Assembly (NCBI GenBank): GCA_964585575.1
Contig: CAZPEM010000032.1
Coordinates: 1-26,366 of the forward strand
Direction: 5' to 3'
Length of the DNA stretch: 26,366 nt
Source of the DNA: UBA4655 sp964585575
GTDB lineage: Bacteria; Planctomycetota; Planctomycetia; Pirellulales; UBA1268
Shown: positions 15,216 through 23,872 of the stretch, piece by piece
Layout of the letters: each line of letters begins with the position of its first letter
How positions within the stretch are numbered: position 1 is the first letter of the stretch
Made by a program: the position numbers and the translations under genes
The notes under the pieces: model-generated
The model's database searches: none
What the model was told of the DNA's origin: nothing
The model's input: the letters and a program-made list of their open reading frames with translations, nothing else

Positions 15216-15284
15216 GAGCCACGCAAGACGTAGATCCATCCGCACTGCACTCGCCGTGCCGAACAGGATTGCCTTCCAGGCCTG

Positions 15285-15363
15285 CGCTCTCTCGAGGCTG
15301 CCTGCGCTCTGCCATCCCTGGCTGCGCTGGTCAGCCACGCCGGCTTCTGGGGCGTGGGAAGCC
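15285..15363. repeat. Diverged partial copy 3 of the palindromic repeat
   Basis: The segment ends CACGCCGGCTTCTGGGGCGT followed by GGGAAGCCCC. This parallels the TACGCCGGCTCCTGGGCACG end of copy 1 with several changes, and GAGGCTGCCTGCGCTCTGCC resembles the repeat interior. It directly precedes the transporter stump, so it may mark the breakpoint where that gene lost its 5' part. Confidence 0.4.
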
Positions 15364-15405
15364 CCTCCCTGGCCGTTGTTTCCCGGGAGTGTTTCGTGCG
15401 CGAGG

Positions 15406-15627
15406 ATCAAGGTCGGGCTCGTGACGCTGTGGGTCGGGCACCGGCTCCTCGGGATCCCGATGGGACTGCTGGCGGGCATTCTCGCGGGGCTCCAGACCCA
15501 GCCCGCCGTGCTGGCTTTCGCGCACGAACAGACCCGAAACGACCTTCCCAACGTCGGCTACGCGTCGGTCTTCCCCGCGGCCATGATCCTCAAGATCGCA
15601 CTGGCGCAGCTTTTCTTGGCGTGGTAA
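15406..15627 (+). pseudogene. C-terminal stump of an AspT/YidE-type membrane transporter
   Basis: The last ~73 residues of this frame read like the end of an AspT/YidE/YbjL-type transporter (the 'YidE/YbjL duplication' domain). There is a hydrophobic helix (GIPMGLLAGILAGLQTQPAV), then FAHEQTRNDLPNVGYASVFP, where families of this type have the A-x-x-T-x-x-P-A and P-x-x-G-Y patterns, and a final helix MILKIALAQLFL. The stop TAA is at 15625-15627. Upstream sequence in this frame is repeat DNA, not transporter, so about nine tenths of the gene is missing. The loss probably goes with the IS and repeat insertions directly upstream. The family call rests on pattern recognition of a short segment. 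Confidence 0.6.
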
Positions 15628-15685
15628 TCTGCCGTGAAGAGCCGTCAACACGCCGGGCGACAGGGCAGCGCGGGCTCACGATTCC

Positions 15686-17050
15686 ATGTCCACGCGATCG
15701 CATCCGACCCGAGTTCTCTCGCTCAAAATACCAACGACCGCGTTGGCACTCCTGACTGCGTGCGTGGCGAGCGTGACGCGGGGTGTCGCGGCGCCGCCCA
15801 CGGGTGATGCGACCTCTCACGTCGCACGCTTGCAAACCCCGCTCGATCTGCCGGCGATTCATCGCTATTTCGCGGCGGACGACATCCTTACGTCACTGCC
15901 CGCTCCGAAGCTGTTCGGCGTCGAAGGCGTCGATGCCTTTGAAGACCATGAGCACTTCGCGTACGTATCCGGCACGATGCCTGGCGTCGTGCGACGGATC
16001 GTCTACCTCCGGCCGAACGTGATCGTCGTTGATGAAAGGGTGGACTCCCGCTCCGCCGGCAAGGCGTTTCGGCGTCTTGAAGAAATCGTTCCGCTCGCCG
16101 AGGACGGCGTGCGATTTCGGGCGAAATCGCTCCTGACGAGCTTGCCGGAGTCACCTGAGTCGAACGGCGGGCAAACCGCCGCCTCGACTCGGTCGCTCCA
16201 CGTCATCGGTTTCGAGAAGGACGGTGAGCCGTTGCTCCCAGCCTGCTCGGCTCAGCGACAAAAGGACGACGTAAGGGTGGAGCTGGTGGAACATGCCGCC
16301 GCAGCCGGCCGTCGCACGATTCGGCTGTGGCTTCCCAACGGGCCGGCGAGCGGCCGGATTGAGATCCTCGACCGAGACGACAAACAACTGGTCTCGAGTC
16401 GCCTCCTCCCCGCAGGGATACTGCCGCCGGACGTCGGAGCGGCGCAGCGTCGCCTGCAGTGGGACCTTCCCTACCAGACGGGCGCCGAAACCGTCTGGGA
16501 CACCGGCCACGCATCGACCGAGCTCAAACGCATGGTTGAAGCCGGCCAGATCAAGCCCTGCCGCACCGTGGAGATCGGCTGCGGCGTCGGCAGCGACGCC
16601 ATCTACCTCGCCGGCCGGGGGTTCGACGTCACGGCGATCGATATCGCGCCGACCGCGCTCAATCGTGCCGCGAGAAAGGCTGAACAAGCGGGTGTAAAAG
16701 TGACGTGGTTGCTTGCCGATATCCTCAACCCGCCGACGCTCGAGCCGTTTGATGTCGTCTACGACCGCGGCTGTTATCACGAAGTTCGCCAACGCGATCC
16801 GAAGGCCTACGTGGCGGCCTTGAAGAAACTCACGCACGACCGGTCGAAGGTCCTGATCCTCGCCGGCAACGCCAACAAGGACAGCTTTTGGCGGTTCGAG
16901 GGCCCCCCCCGTGTCAAGGAACAGGACATCCGCGACGACTTCGCGAATGGCTTCCGCCTGCTCCAACTTCGCGAGTTCCGGTTCGATCCGGCCCGCGGAC
17001 AAAAACAGGGGGCCCTGGCATGGTCGATCCTGCTGGAACGCGGCGAATGA
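15686..17050 (+). CDS. Exported chimera: heparinase-like sandwich domain plus class I methyltransferase
   Basis: The 454-residue product has an N-terminal hydrophobic stretch like a signal peptide (TTALALLTACVASVTRGVAA). Residues ~85-275 resemble the C-terminal beta-sandwich of heparinase II/III-like proteins (FAYVSGTMPGVVRRIVYLRPN, VIVVDERVDS, IRLWLPNGPASGRIEI). From about 275 it becomes a SAM-dependent methyltransferase: WDTGHASTELKRMVEAG, motif I VEIGCGVGSDAIYLAGRGFD (from residue 295), acidic motif II AIDIA, then FDVVYDRGCYHEV and PPRVKEQDIRDDF. Methyltransferases with this pattern normally stand alone in the cytoplasm, so an export signal is odd. A deletion that joined two neighbouring genes would explain it. 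An eight-C run at 16903-16910 keeps the frame. Confidence 0.65.
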   Translation: MSTRSHPTRVLSLKIPTTALALLTACVASVTRGVAAPPTGDATSHVARLQTPLDLPAIHRYFAADDILTSLPAPKLFGVEGVDAFEDHEHFAYVSGTMPGVVRRIVYLRPNVIVVDERVDSRSAGKAFRRLEEIVPLAEDGVRFRAKSLLTSLPESPESNGGQTAASTRSLHVIGFEKDGEPLLPACSAQRQKDDVRVELVEHAAAAGRRTIRLWLPNGPASGRIEILDRDDKQLVSSRLLPAGILPPDVGAAQRRLQWDLPYQTGAETVWDTGHASTELKRMVEAGQIKPCRTVEIGCGVGSDAIYLAGRGFDVTAIDIAPTALNRAARKAEQAGVKVTWLLADILNPPTLEPFDVVYDRGCYHEVRQRDPKAYVAALKKLTHDRSKVLILAGNANKDSFWRFEGPPRVKEQDIRDDFANGFRLLQLREFRFDPARGQKQGALAWSILLERGE

Positions 17051-17111
17051 GCGCCGCATGGGCGCGGCCTGAATTCAGCGTCTCATCGCCTGCCGCGGCG
17101 ATCAGCCAATT

Positions 17112-19281
17112 TTGGTGGCCGGCACCTTTTGCTCATATTGGATGGGCATTCCCGCGGACGGACTCCGGCTGCGGGCCGTCCTGTTGTTTCACCATTCGCC
17201 GCTCCGCACCATGCTCGACTTCGCCACCGGCCGTCGGCTCCTCGAGGAGTTCCGGCTTCCCGTCGATCGCACCGCCGAATTCGGGGACAGGGCCGCCACG
17301 CTGCCCGCTCCGCTCGCCGCGATCGCGAGCCGGTTCCTCGCCGCGCAGGCGGCCGGCACGGCCGCCGATGCGTGGGCCGGGGTCGCCGCCGAACTCGCCG
17401 ACTGCGACGACCGCCAACTGTCCGCCGTCTTCTCGGTGCTCCTTCCGGGGCGGGCCACCGCCGCGGTGCGGACCTGGCGGTCGATCGGCGACGCAGCGGG
17501 TTTTTCTGGACTATCCCGACGGGATCACGACCGCCGAGGGACTCGCCGTCTGGGCCCCGTACTTCGACGAGCCGCTGATCCGCAGGATCTTCGAGATTCT
17601 CGTGCTCATCGAGGGGGCCGAAACGACGGAGCACGTGGGGCGACTCCTCGCCGGCGTGATCGACGAGGGGGGCGACGCCGGCCACAACGTGCTCGACACG
17701 CTGCGACTCACGCTCGACGATCGCCATCCCGCCAGCATGTTCTCCGGCCATGTGCCGAGGGCCTTGTGGCGAAGCGGCAATGCCGCGGCGCACGCCGCGC
17801 TCATCGAATGCCTGGCCTGCTGTTCCATGCCTGGGTTTCGCTGGCCGAGGACGTGCATGATGCGGTGCCGATCCTCGCGCAGATCCTCGCGGGCGACGAC
17901 ATCGACGCCAGGGTCGGCGCGGTCCTGCTCGCCGGCCACATTTCCCATCCCGCGGCCCTGCCGGTTCTTGACACGGCACTGTCCGATCCGGATCTGCGTG
18001 TCGCCCTCCTCGCAGTCGGCCCCCTGGGAGAGGGCAAACGGAAAGCCGCCCCCGCGGACCGGCCGAACCGGCTGCGGCGGCTCATCGACCTTGCCCGGCG
18101 GGTGATCGACGCAGAGCCGGGCGTTGAAGCCCTGAGCGGTGCCCACCCGGGCACGTTCCTCGTCCGGATCCAGGCCGCCATGAGGCATGCCTGGGCCGAT
18201 GAGCCGGTGACGGTGCTCGGCGACATGATCGACAGGCCAGAGTTCCGCAAGTACCTGTACCTTCCCGCCGATTACCGCCCCCCGGACACCGCTGCGATCG
18301 AGCCGCTGATCGATCGCGCCCGGCCGCTCCCGCGGGGGCAGTCGTTGGCCGACACCCGCCCCCACTGCTTCCTCGCCCGGGCCGCGCTGACGACCGCCCA
18401 ATGGCACCGCTGGCTGGCACCGCAGGCCGAATCACAGGCGGGAGTCGAGTGGCAGCAGCGTCGGCTCGTTCGGAGCCTCGACGCCGAAGGCATGACCTCG
18501 GTCTGTGAACGCCTCTGCTCAAACCCCCGACCGCGGGTCCGCCGCGCCGGCCTGAAGATCGTCCTCGAGGCCCTCGAAACTGCCGGCGGCGAACGGTGCC
18601 TGAACCTGGCGCGGTCAATTGTCCGCGACACGGCCCGCCGCCCGCGGCAGTCAGTCGAGTCGGACGACGAGTCCGTCCTGCTGGCGGCGATCGAGGCCGA
18701 CCTCGCCAGGCGGGACGGCGTCGAGATCCCCTCGCTGCCCGGCCCCGTCGGCGCCGCGTTTCCCCTATCTCGTGGCCACGCCGCGGTGGACCAACCCCCG
18801 ACCACCTGGGAATCCCCGCGGATTCCCCGGGAGTTTGTCGAGCAGATCCGGGCCACGTCGCCGCAGCGGGCCGACGAATTCCTCGCCTTCCGCGACCGGC
18901 TGGCCGGAGCTGCCGCGGCTCCACGAATGGCTCACGGAGTTGAAGCGGGTCGCAACGACATGGAATGATGATGACGACGAGCCAGCCGCCAGACCGGCGG
19001 CAGGCCTTCGCCCACTTCCGCAGGCCGTCTGCGACGATCAGCGGCTCGCCGCCGCCCTGTATGCCGCGGGCTGGCGGGACATCTTCGAGCCGGGGGTGAG
19101 GTGGCGACGATTCCCCGCGTTCGGCGTCGAGGCCCGCGTGGCCCTCGAGGCCGGCCTCGACGGCGCGACCCGGGCATCGCGGCCGCTTTCGATCGGCGCC
19201 GTGCCGCCGATCGTGTTTTCGGAGGCGGTTCGCGATCTGGAACGGGCCGCGGAGACGGCGCAGGTCGGCGGGCCATCCTGA
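17112..19281 (+). pseudogene. HEAT-like repeat protein, three frameshifts
   Basis: Protein-like sequence moves between two frames. It reads from about 17112 (TTG; ATG 17142 possible) to ~17500, shifts to LDYPDGITTAEGLAVWAPYFDEP and on to ALIECLA at ~17815, returns to the first frame at LLFHAWVSLAEDVHDAVPIL, and shifts again at ~18898 to PELPRLHEWLTELKRVATTW, ending with TGA at 19279-19281. Joined, it is about 720 residues of helical pairs (for example IDARVGAVLLAGHISHPAALPVLDTAL), like HEAT repeats. The function is unknown. The shifts are +1 in the GGGTTTTT run, -1 near TGGCCTGC, and +1 near GACCGGCTGG. It may be a true pseudogene or carry sequencing errors. It is convergent with the M3 peptidase gene, 16 bp away. 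Confidence 0.7.
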
Positions 19282-19297
19282 CAGCGGGCCGGGCAGA

Positions 19298-21367
19298 TCA
19301 GGCGAAGCCGCGTTGGCGGAGCAGGGCGTCGATTTGCGGGTCGCGGCCGCGGAATGCCCGGTAGCCGACGGCCGGATCGACCGTGTTGCCGGCCGACAGC
19401 ACGTGCCGATGGAAGCGGCTCGCCACGTCCGCGTCCCACGCGCCTCCCGGAGACTCTTCAAAGGCCTCCCAGGCGTCGGCGGCGAGTGTGTCGGCCCACA
19501 GGTAGCTGTAGTAGCCTGCCGAGTAGCCATCGTCGGCGAAGATGTGGTTGAAGTGCGGGATCCGGTGCCGCATGACGATCTCCGCCGGCATGCCGACCGC
19601 GGCGAGCGAGTCGCGCTCGAAGGCCCGGGGATCGATGATGACGTCGCCGGCGAGGTGCAGCTTCATGTCGACGATGGCGCTGGCCAGGTACTCGACCGTC
19701 TGGAAACCCGAATTGAACGTCTCCGCACGATGCAGTCGGGCAACGAGGTCCGCCGCGATCGGCCGGCCGGTGCGGACGTGGAGGGCGAACCGCTCAAGCA
19801 CCTCCGGCGTCGAGAGCCAGTGCTCGAGCACCTGCGAGGGCAGTTCGACGTAGTCACGGGCCACGCTCGTGCCCGACAGCGATGGATACTCGACGGTCGA
19901 CAGCAGGCCATGGAGCGCATGGCCGAACTCGTGAAACAGCGTCCGGGCGTCGTCCCAGCTGACGAGCACCGGCTCTCCCGGCGCGGGGCGGGCGAAGTTG
20001 CAGGTGTTGGAGACGAGCGGCACGGCGCCGCCATCGAGCCCGTGCTGCGGCCGAAAGCTCCCCATCCACGCGCCCGACCGTTTTCCCGCGCGGGCGAACG
20101 GATCGAAGTACCAGAGCCCGACCGTGCCTCCGTCCTTCCGCAGCACCTGCCAGACGCGGACGTCGGGGTGATGGACGGGCACCGACCCGTCCGTCACCGG
20201 CTCGAACACGAGGCCGAAGAGCCGCTCCGCCGTGAAGAACATCCCTTCCCGCAGGTTTTCCAGCTGCAGGTGCGGCAGCACCTCCGCCTGGTCGAGGTCG
20301 TAGGTCGCCAACCGCACCTTCTCGGCGTAGTGGCGGTAGTCCCAGGCCGCGATCTGGATGCCCGCCCCCTCGCGATCGGCGATGGCCTGCATCGCGGCGA
20401 CCTCCTCGCGGACGCGGGCTAGCGCCGGTTTCCACACCGCCTCCATGAGCGCCACGGCCCGCTCCGGCGTGCCGGCCATCGAATGCTCCAGCCGCCAGTG
20501 GGCATGCGTGGCATAACCGAGCAGCCGGGCGCGACGGGCCCGGAGCATGAGAATCCGCGCGGCGACCGCATTGTTGTCGGTCGGGCCGCCGCCGTCGCCG
20601 CGGCCGACGAACATCCGCCAGACCCGCTCCCGCAGGTCGCGGCGCGACGCATGCACGAGGAACGGCTCGACGGCCGATCGCGTATTGCGGATCACCCAGC
20701 CCGGCAGGCCCGCGGCCGCGGCCGCCTGCCTTGCCGCGTCGCGGAGCGGCCCGGGCAGTCCGGCCAGATCCTCGACCGCGGTGAGATGGATCGTTTGCTC
20801 GGTCTCGTCGCGGAGCACGTTCTGGGAAAAGGTCGTTTGCAGCGTCGCGAGTTCGGCGTTGATCGCGGCCAGGTCGCGCTTGGCCGCCGCGTCGAGCTGC
20901 GCACCGGCCCGCACGAGGTCTGTGTGGTGCAGCCAGGCGAGCCGCTGCTGTTCGGGCCCGATGCCCGAGTGCTCGCGGCCGGCGTACACGGCGGCGATCC
21001 TCGTGCAGAGCCGCTCATCCTGCACGATGCGGTCGGCATGCGCCGCCAGTTGCGGCGCGACCCGCCGCTCGACCGCCCGCACCGCGTCGTCACTGAGGCC
21101 CGAGGTGTAGGTCTCGTAGACGGCAAGGCAGCGTTCGAGGGTTCGCCCGGACCGCTCGAAAGGGAGGATGGTGTTGGCGAATGTCGCCGGGGCCGGATCG
21201 GCCCCGATCCGCTCCAGTGCGGCCATCTGGTCCGCCATGCCGGCCGCGATCGCCGGCTCGAATTCGGCGGCCGCGGCGTTTGCGAGCGGGGGAACGCCGC
21301 CGCACGGACCGGCCCACGGGCGGGCGAGGCGGGGCAGGGAGGAATCGGACTGGCAGGTCTCGTGCAT
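19298..21367 (-). CDS. M3-family zinc oligopeptidase, peptidyl-dipeptidase Dcp-like
   Basis: This 689-residue protein is full length for the M3 family. The zinc site is His479-Glu480-Phe-Gly-His483 (HEFGHALHGLL), with the third ligand Glu508 in YVELPSQVLEHW. Family landmarks include QTTFSQNVLRDE, FFTAERLFGLVFEPV, GLWYFDPFARAGKRSGAWM and the late YSAGYYSYLWADTLAADAWEAF. The FFTAERLFGL region favours the Dcp/oligopeptidase A branch. It has no signal peptide, so it probably acts in the cytoplasm on short peptides, removing dipeptides or cutting oligopeptides. ATG 21367 is preceded by a purine-rich AGGAGT on the minus strand. Its link to the peptide importer is metabolic inference only. Confidence 0.93.
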   Translation of the reverse strand: MHETCQSDSSLPRLARPWAGPCGGVPPLANAAAAEFEPAIAAGMADQMAALERIGADPAPATFANTILPFERSGRTLERCLAVYETYTSGLSDDAVRAVERRVAPQLAAHADRIVQDERLCTRIAAVYAGREHSGIGPEQQRLAWLHHTDLVRAGAQLDAAAKRDLAAINAELATLQTTFSQNVLRDETEQTIHLTAVEDLAGLPGPLRDAARQAAAAAGLPGWVIRNTRSAVEPFLVHASRRDLRERVWRMFVGRGDGGGPTDNNAVAARILMLRARRARLLGYATHAHWRLEHSMAGTPERAVALMEAVWKPALARVREEVAAMQAIADREGAGIQIAAWDYRHYAEKVRLATYDLDQAEVLPHLQLENLREGMFFTAERLFGLVFEPVTDGSVPVHHPDVRVWQVLRKDGGTVGLWYFDPFARAGKRSGAWMGSFRPQHGLDGGAVPLVSNTCNFARPAPGEPVLVSWDDARTLFHEFGHALHGLLSTVEYPSLSGTSVARDYVELPSQVLEHWLSTPEVLERFALHVRTGRPIAADLVARLHRAETFNSGFQTVEYLASAIVDMKLHLAGDVIIDPRAFERDSLAAVGMPAEIVMRHRIPHFNHIFADDGYSAGYYSYLWADTLAADAWEAFEESPGGAWDADVASRFHRHVLSAGNTVDPAVGYRAFRGRDPQIDALLRQRGFA

Positions 21368-21848
21368 GCGACACTCCTGGATGACGACCGCCGGCCGCCC
21401 GCGTGGATCTCGACCGGAAGCAGGTTCCTGCCGACTCGAACTGCGTCATGCACTTCGATCTGGACCGGTTCGCAGCCAGCGGATTCGGCAAGGCGTTGTT
21501 CGGCTTGCGCCTCTGGCTTCCGTGCGAACAAGTTGGCAATCGGGCATTTGAAAACGAGAGTCAACAACGTCGCGATCGGGGTAGTCGTTGGCGGGATCAA
21601 TCATGCCAGTTTACTCTTGGTGCCCACGGGCGGCATAAAACCCCTCGATCCGCAATCGGAGCATGACACGATGCCATGCAGACCTGCCTCGCGTGACATG
21701 GGATCGATGGTCGCGACTCTCGTCGTGGCGGTCGTGGTGAAGGTGGGAGTGGACTCGACGGCATGATTCCTCGTGGCAATCTCATCCTGCTGGTCCGACC
21801 GCCGCAGACGACGATCGTCATCTTCAGGGAGGGTGGATTCGCGAACCA
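21368..21848. other. Gene-poor stretch
   Basis: About 480 bp between the M3 peptidase start and the DinB-like gene. Apart from the possible fragment at 21403-21510, no frame reads like protein. It must hold the peptidase promoter and perhaps that of the DinB/MBL pair, but I see no clear boxes. Confidence 0.5.
21403..21510 (+). pseudogene. Possible N-terminal fragment of a secreted planctomycete protein
   Basis: The frame reads VDLDRKQVPADSNCVMHFDL followed by DRFAASGFGKALFG. This resembles the start of the mature region of exported planctomycete proteins of unknown function that begin with 'VDLxQVPADAxWVxHxD'. No signal peptide is found upstream and the sense is lost after about 36 residues, so at most it is a remnant. 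I rely on a remembered pattern; a chance match is possible. Confidence 0.35.
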
Positions 21849-22379
21849 ATGCTCGAACACATGATGGCCAGGATGCTCCTATGGACTGGCTACAGCAGTC
21901 GCCGGCTGGCGACGAACGAGCGGCAGTTCCGGGCCGCAGCGACGGCGATCGAGGGACTCATGGCGGCGACTCCCGAGACAGTTCTGCGGGGACGTCGCCC
22001 GGTCGCGCCACTGCCCGGAGTCACGGCGGTGATGCGGGGTTGGTCGGCATTCATGACGATCGACCATGTCAATGGTGTCCACGAGGCGATGCTCGACCTG
22101 ATCCCGCAACTCGAAGCCGGACGACAGCCGGACATCGGTGACATCAGTCGATTCGATCATCCCGGAGAATGTGGCCCCGAGGTCATGCCACGGTTCCGGG
22201 ATTTGGCCGCGCGGGTCGTGGGTCTGCCGCAGTCGTATGCTTTCAATGGCCGCGGGACGTTTCTGCACCCGATCTTCGGTCGGCTGAGCAGTCGTGGGGC
22301 TTATGCCCTGCTGGCCTTCCACCTCCGGTTGCATGTGCCCCACGTCCGCCGCAGCATCGAGGTCAACGGTCGCCCGTGA
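21849..22379 (+). CDS. DinB-like four-helix protein
   Basis: The 176-residue product has the DinB-superfamily layout: LEHMMARMLLWTGY at the start, TIDHVNGVHEAMLDLIPQLE in the middle, and the ending HPIFGRLSSRGAYALLAFHL with RLHVPHVRRSIE. The paired His residues in the last helix are the usual metal-site positions. DinB-like proteins include metal-dependent thiol transferases, but most are uncharacterised. Its stop (TGA 22377-22379) overlaps the GTG start of the MBL-fold gene by four bases, so the two are probably translated together and may share a pathway. Confidence 0.7.
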   Translation: MLEHMMARMLLWTGYSSRRLATNERQFRAAATAIEGLMAATPETVLRGRRPVAPLPGVTAVMRGWSAFMTIDHVNGVHEAMLDLIPQLEAGRQPDIGDISRFDHPGECGPEVMPRFRDLAARVVGLPQSYAFNGRGTFLHPIFGRLSSRGAYALLAFHLRLHVPHVRRSIEVNGRP

Positions 22380-23065
22380 GCGTCATTCATCCTCTCCGCC
22401 TGCGTTACTCCAACGCATACCTTGTCGTCGGCGAACGACCGATCCTTGTCGACACCGGATCACGGGGCGATGCCCCGAAGATCGCAGCCGGCTGCGCCGC
22501 CGCGGGCGTGCAGATTCGCGACCTGGCATTGATTCTGCACACGCACGTGCATTCAGATCACTTCGGCAACACGGTGGACTTGGCGACCGAGGCAGGCTGT
22601 CCCGTGGCGTACCATGCGGGCGACCGGACGCTCGCCATGCGAGGAAACAACGGGCCTCTGCGAGGCGTCGGGCTTCGGGGACGGATTCTTGCGCGGCTGT
22701 TGAACAACCTTCCGTTTCGTGCGATTCCAGCGGACATCGACGCGGAGGATAGGATGCGGCTCGACGATTTCGGAATCGCTGGCTCCGTGTTGCACGCGCC
22801 GGGGCATACACCCGGCTCGATCTCCGTACTCCTCGACTCCGGCGATGCGATCATCGGCGACGTGATCATGGGCGGGCATGCCGGCGGCGCGATCCGGCCA
22901 TCGAAACCAAACTTCCACTATTTCGCCGACGACTTGCCGGGTGCCATGGCGAGCCTTGACCGTATTCTTGCTGCGACATCCGGGCGGCTGTTCGTGGGCC
23001 ACGGGGGACCGTTACACCATGAAGCCGTCGTGAAGTGGCGTCGCCGCCATGCCGGCAGGAGATGA
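22376..23065 (+). CDS. MBL-fold metallohydrolase
   Basis: GTG 22376 overlaps the DinB-like stop (GTGA), giving a 229-residue protein. The metal ligands are clear: HVHSDH in LILHTHVHSDHFGN, then His in APGHTPGS, Asp in AIIGDVIMGG, and the last His in FVGHGGP. It is a compact single-domain MBL protein like glyoxalase II-type or lactonase-type hydrolases. SNAYLV near the start is typical of these. The substrate cannot be told. The coupled DinB-like partner might point to thiol chemistry, which is inference. No signal peptide is seen. Confidence 0.9.
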   Translation: MSVIHPLRLRYSNAYLVVGERPILVDTGSRGDAPKIAAGCAAAGVQIRDLALILHTHVHSDHFGNTVDLATEAGCPVAYHAGDRTLAMRGNNGPLRGVGLRGRILARLLNNLPFRAIPADIDAEDRMRLDDFGIAGSVLHAPGHTPGSISVLLDSGDAIIGDVIMGGHAGGAIRPSKPNFHYFADDLPGAMASLDRILAATSGRLFVGHGGPLHHEAVVKWRRRHAGRR

Positions 23066-23229
23066 AGCAGAGGTTCACGGGCCTCGCTGCAATGTGGCCG
23101 GGACGGTGTCTGCCTTCACGGTCGTTGCGGGCCGTACGAAACGACGGAACCCGCAGCCACCACGAGGTCGCTTCCCTACCGCCGGACGTCCTCGCCGCCC
23201 CCAAAAGCCCCGCTGGCTCGTTTGAATAA

Positions 23230-23451
23230 ATGCGCTGCTCGGGCGGCTCCCTGTACTGCGGCATCACGGACGACGTGCCCAAGCTTCAGGCACACAACGC
23301 CGGCAAAGCCTCCCGATACACCCGCAGCCGGCTACCCGTGACTCTGGCCTCCAGCGAGCACCAGAAGTCCAAATCGGCGGCCCTGAAGCGGGAAGCGGCC
23401 ATCAAGAGGCTGCGCCGGGCCGAGAAAGACCGGCCGCTGGCGAAACGGTGA
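23230..23451 (+). pseudogene. GIY-YIG family protein (UPF0213-like), N-terminus truncated
   Basis: The 73-residue frame reads MRCSGGSLYCGITDD, NAGKASRYTRSRLPVTL and ALKREAAIKRLRRAEK, matching UPF0213-type single-domain GIY-YIG proteins from the second motif onward. The first motif (the GIY-like 'YVYLLRC' strand) is missing apart from RC, and a TAA lies immediately before the ATG. The segment DDVPKLQAHNAGK also lacks one residue where the family has a conserved Arg (K-R-L). The catalytic Arg is therefore probably gone. It is most likely a decayed gene. No Shine-Dalgarno sequence precedes the ATG. The 164 bp upstream (23066-23229) shows nothing recognisable. Confidence 0.6.
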
Positions 23452-23492
23452 CCGGGGTGTCCGACAAGATGACTTCAAAACGACGCAGCAGC

Positions 23493-23860
23493 TCAAGGCA
23501 TACGATTCAAGGGTCGGCTGCGCACGCGATCAGCCTCCACGACACAAAACTTGCCGCCGAAGCCGATTTCCGCCTCAGCTTCCAGCAAATCCTTGAGTCG
23601 CTGAAGAAATATCTCGGGTGAAGCTGCCGTAAACCGAAACAACACGACGCCACACGATGCCGGCAGGCTCAGTGAAACGCGAGTTCACCGAAATCCTTGT
23701 CGCATGTCAGGACGACTCGGGATTCTCTCTGTGCTGCGGCAAGCAACCCCGAATCAGCGGCACCGGGCAGATGGGTTCTTGCCCAGATGACGTCGTGCCC
23801 GGCATCCCTCAGCCAACGCACAGCGATACCCGGAAAGTCCTCGTCGGCGAGAAACAGCAT
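23493..23860 (-). pseudogene. DUF5615 PIN-like toxin, frameshifted
   Basis: From ATG 23860 the minus strand reads MLFLADEDFPGIAVRWLRDA, then GHDVIWARTHLPGAADSGLL and VVLTCDKDFGELAFH, and stops at 23669. This is the DUF5615 PIN-like core with its Asp residues. The missing C-terminus is present directly downstream in another frame: LPASCGVVLFRFTAASPEIF and QRLKDLLEAEAEIGF, ending at 23493-23495. A single-base deletion near CGTTTCACTGAGCC would explain this. Such proteins are toxins paired with DUF433 antitoxins, and the antitoxin gene lies 12 bp upstream. The N-terminal part alone keeps several acidic residues but probably does not fold normally. Confidence 0.8.
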
Positions 23861-23872
23861 GCCGACGTACGT

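Larger units (their letters stand above)
13765..15274 (+). mobile_element. Decayed IS4-type element, candidate limits
   Basis: A 21-bp sequence at 13765-13785 (starting AGGCAATCCTGTTCGG) is repeated as an exact reverse complement at 15254-15274. The two flank the transposase pseudogene in the orientation expected of terminal inverted repeats. No target duplication is obvious directly outside, and the right part contains palindromic repeat copy 2, perhaps a later insertion. An alternative is that the 21-mer belongs to another dispersed repeat and the true IS ends lie closer to the gene. The transposase is broken, so the element cannot move on its own. Confidence 0.5.

Noticed and set aside
15058..15363. 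Open frames through the repeat region and a possible CRISPR-like array
   Set aside because: Copies are few, long, palindromic and unequally spaced, with no short repeat-spacer pattern and no cas genes; the frames reflect GC-rich repeat DNA.
16903..16910. Run of eight C that might be a frameshift in the methyltransferase
   Set aside because: The family pattern PPRVKEQDIRDDF continues in the same frame after it, so the frame is correct as read.
21483..21849. Overlapping short frames on both strands before the DinB-like gene
   Set aside because: None has a plausible start with a ribosome-binding site or a recognisable pattern.
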